A stretch of 64,000 bases of DNA, from assembly GCF_033807575.1 (NCBI RefSeq), contig NC_084715.1, positions 8,233,349 to 8,297,348 on the forward strand, in the 5' to 3' direction. A program made the translations under genes and the position numbers. Below are positions 40,201 to 52,800 of this stretch, piece by piece; position 1 is the stretch's first letter, and every line of letters begins with the position of its first letter. This DNA comes from Cydia pomonella. Taxonomy: Eukaryota; Arthropoda; Insecta; Lepidoptera; Tortricidae. The notes below the pieces were generated by a model, which worked only from the letters and a program-made list of their open reading frames with translations, searched no databases and was not told where the DNA came from.

Positions 40201-43200
40201 TATTTTTACCAAACATTCATTTATTTTATTGTTTCTTTTTTTTAGTCTAAAATAAATTTAGGCTTTGAATTTGAAATGTGTGCGACTATGCGTGCTTATG
40301 GCGAGCAAGAAAGTGGAACGTTTTGCCGGCCTTGGATACATATAATTAATAGGCAGGTTATGGTTACATGTAGGTACGAGTATATTGCATTTATCAAATC
40401 AAATGAATATTTAAAAAAATTAGTCAACATTTTAACAACAACATTAAAAAAAAATGTTTTTAAGTATCTGGTAACTTAAGTTATCATTAATGCTTTTTTC
40501 GTTTGACGATGCGTTTAAATCGTTTTCACGCGCCTTATGTTTCCCATCACTAATGTCACTCGTGACGTCAATGTGTCTTCGCAAAATGTTACACGCTCGG
40601 TCCCCTTACAAGTCAATCAACTCTTTTCTTCTATCTTGATATAGTTCTTCGGGTCAGACATTGGCGACGGGAGATGGAAATATTATTAAAAAAAAATATT
40701 AATCGTCTTGATGCTTGAGGCACAAAACAGTACAGTCAATACGTTTTATTTTGTATGACAGGAGGTGACCGATGGGCAGGCGACGTGCGGGCACCGGGCG
40801 TTGTGATTCAATGTTCCCCGGCTACAGGAATCTGCATGGTCGGTCAAAACGTGGACATACTTGTGCAAGTTTACGCGGACAGTTGGGGCCTATACTATGA
40901 CCAGATCATGCTGATGGTAAGTTTAACTGTAGCTGAAGAAATTTTTGTCTAATGTTCTCCGGGTACCTCGAGCAAATCCTGTTATGATTATGACTAAAGG
41001 CTATACTGCAATCAACAGTAAGGTTGCTAGTATTCGAAAAATATGGGTACATCCTTCTTTACACAAATTATAGGACATCCGTACACAAGTACTTAATACA
41101 ACACTTCCGTGAGACACAGGCATAAATATAAAAATATTAAAAACGGGTCACTCAACCCACTTATTTTAAGTCGAAAAACGCTCGGCATGTTTCATGAGTG
41201 AGGGACCCGTTTTTAATATATTTAAATACTTAAACACATTGAAAACACCTATGACTCAGGAACAAATATCAGTGCTCGTCACACAAACAAACGCCCTTAC
41301 TGGGATTTGATCGCTTCCACCCAGGATCATCGGCTTCATAGTCAGGGTCACTTAGTGTTGGTAGGAACTCAAGTCTTTTGAGTCTAAATTGAAGAACTCG
41401 ACTCGTTTTTACGAGACTCAGAGCTTAAAAAACTTCTGAGTCTTAACTTAAGACTCAGAAGTTTTTTACTCAAGTAACTTTGAACTATAACCATAACATT
41501 ACATATAATTTTGTTCACAGGTGGACCACATAGAACCCATCGTTGTGGACGTGTGGATTGAAGTGGTTGGGCCGGTAGTGCAGTTTGCAACTCCCTCTAC
41601 GGTGCAGGAATTTGAATCAACTATGTGGTAAGTATACCAAGCAAAAAATATATTTATACATTTACAGGAGTAGGGGCAGATATCTGTGATGGCACAAAAT
41701 TGTTACAAGTTGTTACATAACTTATGTGTGAGTACAAAATTAAATTTAAATAGGTAATAATTAACTTCTCTTCATTCAATATTTTTTAACATTCAACTGT
41801 GTGTTTACTCCATGGTTCATGTTTAAAAATATTCATGGTCGTAATAGGTGAAATATCTCCTTTCTATCATTCAAAATTTATTCTTATCCAAACCATGACA
41901 AAAGCTCACATTACAGCATTTTTTAAGCTAATGTGACGTACCCAGGGTAAAGGAACCATATAGGGGTCGGTGCTTACGCTATTAATATTCGACGCTCGAA
42001 TATTAATACGGTGCTACCACCATAAGGTACATTTACCCGTACAACGTCACAAAATAATATCCTCGGTGCATTCTACCTGAAACTAATAATTATCGAGACA
42101 ATTCTAAAAACAGGATAAATAAAGGGTCTTTAGAATTGTCTCGATGATAAGCGCTACCTAATGAGATTGCGCTGTTTCATCACTGAATTCCTATGGCTAC
42201 CTCCTGTCTCCATCATCAGATCAGCTCGATAGTACCATAATACTAAATAGTCACCCGATTTGCATATGTATGCAAATTTTCAGTTCAGTCGGAAATCGGT
42301 AAGTGGGTCAAATTTTGTCGAAGATTTGACCCACACTAAATAAATAATAAATATTATACGACACTATTACACAAATTGACTAAGTCCCACAGTAAGCTCA
42401 ATAATGCTTGTGTTGAAGGTACGTAGACAACGATATATATAATATATAAATATTTATATATACTTAAATACATAGAAAACACCCACGACTCAGGAACAAA
42501 TATCCATGCTCATCACACGAATAAATGCCCTTACCAGGATTTGAACCCGGGACCATCGGCTTCATAGGCAGGGTCACTTCCCACTAGGTCAGACCGGTCG
42601 TCGACACTTAACTAACACAGTACACTTACATAGGTACAAGCTAAAAATACATTAGGTGTATTCGGGTATTCCGCATTATTATTTGTTATTTCCAAATGTC
42701 GGGTTATTTAGAAAACTATCCATCATTCCGTCATACTCAAATATTTACACCTACATTCTTATTTTGTCATAAAAACAATCTTACACAAACCTACTAAGTT
42801 TTCGTCTAAAAATAAATTTCTTTGCTATAATACTTATTGAGCCTTTGTAAGAAAACCAAAGTTTAATAAAAGATCTCAAATGAAAAAAAAGTAAAAAGCG
42901 GCTACATTATTACGTGAAATAACTTTTTACAGACTCCAAAATCATGGAAATTGCTTTAGCAACTAAATTGTATACGCAGTTAGATCTTCAACTTTTGTCA
43001 GCTCCTTTGTAGCATTTGATGAATGGTAAACGTTTTTTGAATTGCTAATCAGTACCCCTAGTGTAAATTTATTCGATAGCGAAACGTGACGTACGCGTTT
43101 GCGTTAAGTCTCATTTTGAGATTTAACGCAAACGCGTACGTCACGTTTCGCTATTGAATACATTTACACTAGGGGCTCAGTCATTGAAAGGTTTGTTCAA

Positions 43201-46200
43201 ATACCGTTGAGTATCTATAAATTGAACATATATTTTATTTTTCAATTTCGATGGGAAACTTATTCTTTGATACATTATGCTCGTTTGAAATCGCTTTGCT
43301 CATTATTTTTCTGAAATAAAGGCTGGAAAATGGAAAACTAAAACAACTATACTCGTGTCTTTGCTTTACTTCAGTAATTTACCACGCTCTAAGTATTAAC
43401 TGATCTAATTCACAAAACATTGTACTTCAATTGTATCGTCTTACGTGACTGCGTCCTCCTCTTTTCGTAACAAGTATGCCCAATCAGTAATCTGAACTAT
43501 ACTTATCGAATTTATAAAATTGTTTTTATTGAATTCCGTTGACTTTGAGGTATGGGTAAGTACTCGTACGATTAAGGTAAATATCTGAATGGCATAGTTT
43601 CACAAAACATATTAATTTCTATTAAAAGTAATTAAATGTTGCATTGTTTTTTAATTGTTGTAACACGGGCATTACATTTAACAAACAAATGAAAACTGTG
43701 ACATATCAATATAATTTCCAAGCAAATGTATACTCGTATATTTGTACTAGACACTAATTAATATGCAAACAAGCCCTAAGGCAAGTGTGCACGCTCGTAG
43801 ATAAATTATCTCAGAAATGGAGTTAATTAGAATACCGGTGTCTTTGTGGAAGTTACTTAATTTAAGCTCTGGAATGCAACCTTGAAATTAACGGAAACCA
43901 AAAATAACACGGTATACATTATGATATAGATAAAGTTTTTGTATTCTGTAATACTTACTTGTTTGCTGCTAAACAGTTCTCACTACACCCACCTTAAGGT
44001 GGTTCGATTTTCATACAAAAAACAATCGCTATTTATTAATTAATTACACAATATTATTACATAAATAGTTGCGCATCTATCTACTTTCGAATATTCATTT
44101 GCGCTAAATTAATAGAAAAACTTTGTTTCATACAGAAATCATGCAATAATCAACGTTATATTTTTATAAATTTTACTCATGTGTGTGACAAATGTCGTGT
44201 ACAAATACATTGCGGCGTTGCCACTCCATGCATCGGCGCGACGTTGCGATGTTTGACGCGTTTTTAGCTGACTCTGTCGACACTGACACTCAGTGTGACC
44301 AGGCGTACGATAATTGTCGTACATGTACGATAATTTGGGCCCCGGTATGACGTAATGTTCCAAAGAGCATTATCGTACACTAAAGTACTATAATTTCAGC
44401 CCTTGGATGATGCCACCTTAAAAGTCTAGTAATTTGAAGCAAAATATGACACTTTCTCTCAGAAATAGGCTAAAATTAGTATCTTTTGGGTGTTCGGCTC
44501 CTTGGTGTAAGTTTAAAGTTTAAAATGTCACAATTTCCTGTATACCGTTTGAGTCTATCCCAAAAATACACAAACATAAACAGATTTTTTGCGCAATTTA
44601 GACGAAAATTGTCTTTTTTTTATTATTAATTGGAAGTTTAAGCTTATTTTGCAAGACATTTTTAGGGGCTGCCTTTTTGATTGGCGTACGATATTTTTTT
44701 CAACCGTACAATAATATTGACACTCAAGTACGATAATTCTCTTCCGCTCACCTGGCAACACTGCTGAAACTTGTCAGGACCTGGGGGCCTACCGCGAAAA
44801 CCTAAATTCGCAAATTGCGGGGATCTTTCTCTTTTACTCTCACTAAGACGTAATTAGAGTGACAGAGAAAAATGCCCGAAATTGACGAATTTCGATTTTC
44901 CCGGTAGCCGCCCTGGTGCTTGAGGTACTTGATAGAAAGCAACGCTGCCGCATGTTCTGAATTGTGATTTTATGTGTTTTTGGATTGAAACTGATAGCAA
45001 CGTCTAAATCAAGTTACAAAAATCATCGATATTCTGGTCCGCGAAAAACCAGGAAAAGTGTAACTGTAATTGGAGTCTACAAAAATGACCAATTCATAGA
45101 AAATATGACCTAGAAACTAGTTCACTTTTATAAAACTCAATTTTGCCCGAGATTGTACTTACGCGAATACCTAAGGGAGCTAAGTGTATTGATCTTGAAT
45201 AATTAGTTGGCTAATACATATATGACTCCAACATGATATGGACATTTACATCATAACTATTATACCTAGTTGGTTACTAAGTTCTGTTACTCGATTTCTT
45301 TCTTTCTTCCTAGCGTTGTCCCAGCATATTGCCACGGCTCAATGGAGCTTGGGGTCCGCTTTGACAACTAATCCCAAGATTTGGCGTAGGCACTAGTTTT
45401 TACGAAAGCCACTGCCATCCGACCTTCCAACCCAGAGGGTAAAACTAAGCCTTGTTGGGATTAGTCCAGTTTCCCCACGATGTTTTCCTTCACCGAAAAG
45501 CGACTGGTAAATATCAAATGATATCTGTTCTGAAGTTCTGTTACTCGATTTGCAACCTCTTTATTTCCGTTAAAACAAATGCTACCGAAAAAATAAAAAA
45601 TTACATAATGTGGTGGATTTGTGAGCTATAATTATATACCACAAATAACGCTTATCTCGTCGTATCTATAATGAATTGGGGCCTAAAAGAGAATCGTATT
45701 CCAAATTTTTGAAACGCTTGTATTACTTTTTATATTAACTAAAAGTTGCCTTAAAATTCAGCTTTTATACTAAAAACGGCTTTAAATATGTTAAATTAAC
45801 AAAATATATTTTGACAGATGCTTTCGCGCCCAAAACGCTCTTTGAAAATTGTGTGACGTCACAGCTTATGGTTTGACACATAACTACATACACACGTAGA
45901 AGATACGAACTGTCAACTGATATTTGTCATTTGTTGTTAATCGCCTAACTGTCAACAGTGTCAATCCGAGAGTTGTGACGTCATCAGAATCTTCAATGAC
46001 GTTTCGGGTTTGGACACGTGACGTGTGCCAAAAGATATTTTAAATTCAATATTTACAAAAATATGGTCATTACAGGTCCCCTAAAAGTAGTTTAACATGT
46101 TCTTATAATTCAAAAGAATTTTTTGGGATACAATTATGCTCTAAGATTTGTAGATGGAAACAACCCTATTGCGTTGCACAAATGTGGGCACCCGCCAAAC

Positions 46201-49200
46201 ATGATTTTGGGTGTGTCATACTCAGGGCTAACACAGATTCATTTCTGTGAAAAAGGTGTGAAAACCGGAAACTGGAAACCGTTCTCGAACCAATAGTGAA
46301 GCCCTTAAGTCACACCCTATTTCAAAACCAGCCATGGATCTTTGAACAGGACTCAGCTCCTGCACATAAGGCAAAAACAACTCAAGCCTGGTTTCGAAGA
46401 AACAAAATTGACTTTATTGCCCACGAAGACTGGCCGTCCTCCAGCCCGGACCTTATCCCCCTGGATTATGCCATATAGCAGGTTATTGAGGAGAAAGCCT
46501 GTGCTAAACCCCACACAAATCTTAACTCCCTCAAGCGGGTCATAGTTAAGACAGTGACGGAATTAGACATGACAATCGTGCGTGCCGCTATTGATGACTG
46601 GCCTCGTCGTTTGAGGGCCTGTGTCAAAGCCAGAGGAGTCGATTTTGAATGATATTGTCATATGTAATTCCTGATTTTGTGTACTTCATTTTAATATATA
46701 CTTTATTAAACTTTCGTTGGTATATTTTATGTAGATAAAGATTATTGCAGTAACAGAATTTAATTACCAACTAGGTAGAAAACAATGAAATACATAAACA
46801 CATAAATTGGATATGATGTGATCCGTTGAATGAAATTGACAATAAATAAAATAAATAAATAATTTTCTATCTCTAGGCATTGTGTGAAACTTCTAGTTGT
46901 GTCAAAATATCGGGAAATCAATAATATAAACAAACATGGTAAATATCTCATTTCTTTTTATAATGGTTATAAATAGAAGGCCATCCAATTTTGTAACTCA
47001 CTGTAATTTAATTAAATGTATCGTAAAAAAAATGTTTAAATTCTACTGTAAAATATTACCTACTTTTTTAAAGGCTGGGCAGTAAGGGATTGCTTTAATT
47101 TTAGAACAAAACAGCGTGTTTTTTTTTTTTAAATACCGGAAAATCTGACTTACAAATTTGGACTTTCTTAGGTTCATTCTACTTAGAATCTTCTCCACCC
47201 TAGCATTAAAAAAAGATATCCTAAAATATCCATACCATTACGTCACATTTTAGTGTGAAAGAAATTTCAATGTAAAACTAAAATTTCAATACAAAGTTTC
47301 GGGTTTTATGCTAGTGATTCTGAGTTGGAAGAACCCAAAAATATCATGATGTGTGAGAATCAGATTTTTAATATTTTTATGGAAAACGCTCATATTTCTC
47401 ATAAAATAATTTATTAATAATAGGTACTTGATAATACTGATAACAAAAAAATTTTTAATGAGTCTCGAACCCACATCCTCTTGCATGTATTTCCATGTAC
47501 ATACCGCAACGCTATTGAAGCCTACTCCCGCTGTGCCAAATTGTCTACTACAAGGATCCCAGTAAGACTGTTTGAATGTGTGAGTGATACTTAGAAATAG
47601 AGTCAAGAAACATTCTGTCGACATTAAGGGGTAGTTTTTGTACAATGAAGTGTTCAATGTTTGTTGTAATAGTTCAATATTTATTTAAAGAGTGCGCTAA
47701 ACATAATTTACAGAATAGAAATACCAAGACTACTCCACAAAAAAATTAAAACTCAAAATTTGCAATTGTGGCGCCATCTAGTGAGGTTTAAGCTTTGGGT
47801 AACCTAGTCGAACCAACTTAACATTTCTCTGTTTGGCCCTATAGTTGGCTGATAGACGAGGCACTAAGTTCGCCATTTATACCTTTATATGTGCTATAAA
47901 GTTCAAAATAAATTAATAAATATACAAGTCAGCCTTAAGTGATGCGTTCGGTACGCTTTGTTAATAACAGCCCTGACCACTATACACTAATATTTGCTAC
48001 AAAAGGCCAAAGCAATTTTTCTCCCAAAAGGAACACCTGCTGATTATCCATAGACCCCGGCTAATACCTTTCACAAATACCTCCAGACCCGTATCTTACC
48101 TTTCACCGCTGAGCTAAGGTTTAGATTTAAGAGACCTGAAACGGAAATAGGATGTTTATTGGGTTATTTCTTTCTCGACTAACGAGCTCTTTCTGCGTGC
48201 GTCATTTTACCGTCCTTTGCACGTCACATAAAAGGGATTTAACTAATTAGTCCCGGAATCATAGAGGGCAAGTCTGGCAAATAAAAAGTTGCCGGGCGTA
48301 AATGGTTGAAAGCTAATGAAATAATTGAAGTCCGGTCTGTAATTACAGGAAACCGGAATACAATACAATTAAGCGAAATTTGCCGTTCATTCCTTTTATT
48401 TTATGAAATCTGACAATGTTTTAAGAAACATTCCGGCTATTATGTAGTGATAGGGGAGCGCAAGAGGAAATTTTCGTAGTTACTCGAGAGTGTCATATTA
48501 AAATATGAGTGATACATTGCTACCCGTAAAGTTTACCTTAACCAATTTTAGCCGTCTATATTTGACGACCGGTGTGGCCTAGTGGGTAGTGATCCTGCCT
48601 ATGAAGCCCATGGTTCCGGGCTCGAATCCCGGTAAGAGCATTTATTTGTGTGATGAACACAGATATTTTTTCCTGAGTCATCTATAGACGTACATATGTA
48701 TATCGTTGCCTAGTACTCATACTTAGTACAAGCTTTGCTTAATCTAGCGCTAGGTTGATCTGTGTAAGATTGTCCCCAAATATTGATTTAATTATTTATT
48801 TATCTTGATCCGCTGGTTAGTGGAGAGCTGGAGGATTAGTAAGAGGTTAAAAAAATCGTTAAGTAGAATTGGTCATTTTGGTCCTAGTAAATGCTATAAT
48901 CGTGCTAAGTATATACTGGCAATAATTTGTGCGCATTTTTAAACTGTCGGATACAATCTGAAAATAGTTTTGAATTGTAGGGAAATACGTATAAATAATT
49001 GTCAGATTATGTGAAAAGAAAATTATAGCATTAATTTGGACCAAAATAACTAAATTCACAATCTACCTAACGATTTTTTAATCCTCCACCAAGCCCCCGA
49101 ATTGGAAAACAAAACATTATGTAACTTTTTTTTTCCTATCTTTCGATTCAAGTCTCTACGACGCTCGAATAACTACACATTTAGCATCGCTGGCTGCCCA

Positions 49201-49772
49201 GCTATACCCACTGCCAGAAGCAGATCACTCCAGTTACGTTAACTTATGTTCCCATCAATACATTTGCATCACGTGTTCCACCTGTCCTAATTAGGGGTTA
49301 AATTGAGAATTATATTGAATAACTAAGTTTTACGTACTTAGTATAAAACTGAATAACTTAATAAACACTGGAAGTAATATGATTATTTTAATATTGTTAT
49401 TACTAATAATATATTATTGCAAAACGGACGAAAACGCTATTATTTAATGATTGCTTGGCATGTTACTTGGCTTAGTAGCGCACAAATGTAATAAAAACAC
49501 ATAGAGAAATGTATCACATAGAGAAATGAAATATATTACTCTATTTCCTCCGTCTGGTGAAAACCCTCGTCTACTTTAGTACTGTCGACTTAAAAGTTTG
49601 AATCGTCATATATTCTCGTCTATTAAATTTACCCGCATGTATGAGCTCCAAAGAAACTTAAAGCTGTGGGCGCTAGAGACTTGTTAAACTTAGCTGTTGG
49701 CGAAGTAACTGGCGGTAGTTAAGTCCTTATAGTTTTGGGAAATAGTTTTACAAGTTAATTTTGCACCATGTT

Positions 49773-49803
<31 letters not shown>

Positions 49804-52800
49804 TGATTTTAAGAAAAATTACTTCGCCTTTTTGGGGACAGGAAAAATCTGATCCATTCGCAAGTTGGTGATTTTTGTAAAGAGTTTCCTTAACGACATG
49901 AAAACCATCTTCGGAATTCGATGGACAAAAGTAGCAGGTACGTTTTTTCTAATTAAAGGGTGTAAAAGCAATTTTTCCGGACAGACGTTAAGGTCTGTAT
50001 CAATTAAATTAATTTTGCTACTTCCAATAGGTAAAGGAACAGAAAGCGTCCTACGCAAACATACCTCTCCTAACTCAGAGATAATTGAATTAACGAAGTC
50101 CGAGATCCTTTCAAACCTTCACAACCTCACAACCTTACTAAACTTATTTCTAAGTGCTATTAAATATTATTTTCCTACTCCTCTACTGTTATCTGTCATT
50201 TATGCATTCATTAACACGAATATAAGAACATACATAAAAGATTTCAAGAAAAGTCTATATTGTCTATTCCTCATAAAAGCTCTTGTGCTTTTATAAGCTA
50301 TAATGTTACTGCGATTAATGGCTACCAACCTAACAAAACCAAAACGAATACAGTTTTAAACTAAGTGCATTGATGCCAACTTACAAAATATTCATTTGGT
50401 TGCATAGTAAAAATAATTACGTCATAAGTCAGAAACACGCATGTGACACCCGTAATATAGCAACACCCATAGACTACGAAGACCGCTTAGCGTTGCTTGT
50501 TAGTCTCCGTAGGCTACGGTGGCCAAAATTGAGAAAAAACTGTCAAAAAATTAATTTAGCAAGTAGCAAGTACCAGGGTCTCATGAGTTACGAGGAGGTG
50601 TCGCCGACCGGCCGGCCGCGGCCCGGGGCGGGCCGGGCGCGTAACAAGGTATGCTCGCGCGTCTTGGCTATATACTTTTGCTGTAATTTGTTTACCTAAA
50701 TTAAGATTTATTTTTGTTGACTCGTAGGAAAAATATTGTATGCAACGTTGTATAAGTAGGTCAAAAAATTCTCGTGGCGTATTCCTTTACAATGTTCGCC
50801 TACGCCTTCGGCTCCGGCTCACATTGTAACTCACGCCACTCGCCTTTTTTGACCCTTCTTATACAACTGATGCATAAAATACTATTCTAAGTGCTTGATG
50901 ATGTAACTGTTTTCTTCATTTATGTAAGACTTTTCCTCAAATTTTGGCTTTAATGCGCGGCCCGTTATTGTAAAAGATCGTAATTTTGATGTTTTCTCAA
51001 ATGTAATCCATGATCTATTTGTATTATAAGGTTCAATTTAAAAGCGCCGACTTAGTGGAGATAGGATAGCTTTAATTAAATAGTAAATGTATTTATTGGA
51101 AGTAGGGTTGAGTTTGCTTGTGTGCTACATGCGGTCAGGTAAGAACAATTCGAGTAGTGGTTGAAGTAGTCTTGAGCACACTATTATTTGTAGAGGGCAA
51201 ATACGCCAAATAAATAGCTGAATCAAATTACGAAATCACACATTCATTGTTAAAGGAAAAGGGTTCTTTATCTAAGAAGCAAATTGGAGAACGTCTATAC
51301 GCATGTGATTAAATAATAAATTTAATGTTATATATTTTTATTTGCATGTTTGATGTTTTATTTTATTTTATTGCACCATACCTATGAATTCTTGTCCAAT
51401 GTTTTCACGCTTTACCAGAACCAAATTACTTTAAATTTAAATAAATAAAACCAAATCCCGCAAAATCATAATAGTATCAAAATACCACTATAACTTTTAC
51501 ATTGATACCAATTAATTAACGCTTATTGGATTATAAATATAATGTTATTAGCTTATTGACATAACCTTAGACGCAATGACGGAAAGTTCAAAATGCCGAT
51601 GTACCGTGCCTAAGTATGGGTGCAAAGTATAAATTACAACTTTTTCTTAATACCATGTTGCCATGGTTAAGCCAGAATAGTTTATTTATTTTTTAATTTA
51701 ACATTACCAGGTTCAAGGCTTTAATATTACTTACAACAGTGATAAATAATATATTAACTTAACCTAATTTGGTGGGTATACAAAAGATGTAACTAAAACT
51801 CAAACAAACATTAATGCGTTTGTATCGGACGAATGGACGGACGGACGACTGTACTATGGGGTGTCCGCCGAAATTTCTTGTTTGAACATTGCATGGTATC
51901 TAAAGCTCCATTTATATGGTTAAAGAATTTTCATGTGATTTTCATTAAATTGCGGAATTTTGGTCGATCGACTGATTTCACTGTGCTGTGTAGTTGGCAA
52001 TGTATCGAATATTCCATGCAAGTTCTTGAATAGTATAAATTTGGCTTAGTACATTTATTTGAAAACATTATTTATGGTGAGGAAATATGTGCAGAAGTCG
52101 AATTTAAACTATTGTGAACCGTAAAATTAGTTTAATGTGCAAAAATGTATGGAGCAGTAGCAAGAATTACCAAAGAGTTTTAATCAATGATTTCCACAAT
52201 AATCCTACCACACTGCACGCCTGCTGATTGCACCTGTTTGAAATAATTCCAACCAGCCAAGCAATATCTAATCCTGTAATACGTTCCTCGTACTAGGTTG
52301 CGTATACTAGATTCGTTACATTTAATCTGAGGTCACTTTTCATAGATAATTTATATTGGGATAGTCGCATAATTGTTATATCTATGGGATACATCAACAA
52401 TTTCACTGTCAACAAGTCTCATTAATTTTTTACCAACATGCATAATGGTTGCGTCTCGTGATTAATTTCTTTGTTTTTTGCTCATTTATATTGTTTAAAG
52501 TGTAATATCAATAGCCTATTAAACAGTAATCTAATGTGGTAGTGTGCAGTAAATGAAGAATTAATCTTGAAACGCGTTCAAATACCATTTTGGAGTCAAC
52601 GTCCGGTAGTCCACGTGCTACTTGTAATGTCCAGCTAACGCTTTAAACGTGCTGATTAATCACCGTACACTGTCTCGTACTAACCGTAAAATTTTAGTCG
52701 TATCTGAAGCTCATAATACCTTGTTACTGGCGAATTATAAAAGAAGATGATGAAGATAATAAAATCACCGTACACTGTCTTGTATTAACCGTACAAAGCT

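Noticed and set aside
47286..47657. 123-codon - strand frame
   Set aside because: No recognisable domain, many rare residues in runs, and it crosses a tRNA-like repeat.
50563..50648. GC-rich block as an exon of the ASH gene between exons 5 and 6
   Set aside because: Exon 5 (phase 2 out) joins exon 6 (phase 2 in) directly and in register. The block would leave phase 0 and break the frame.
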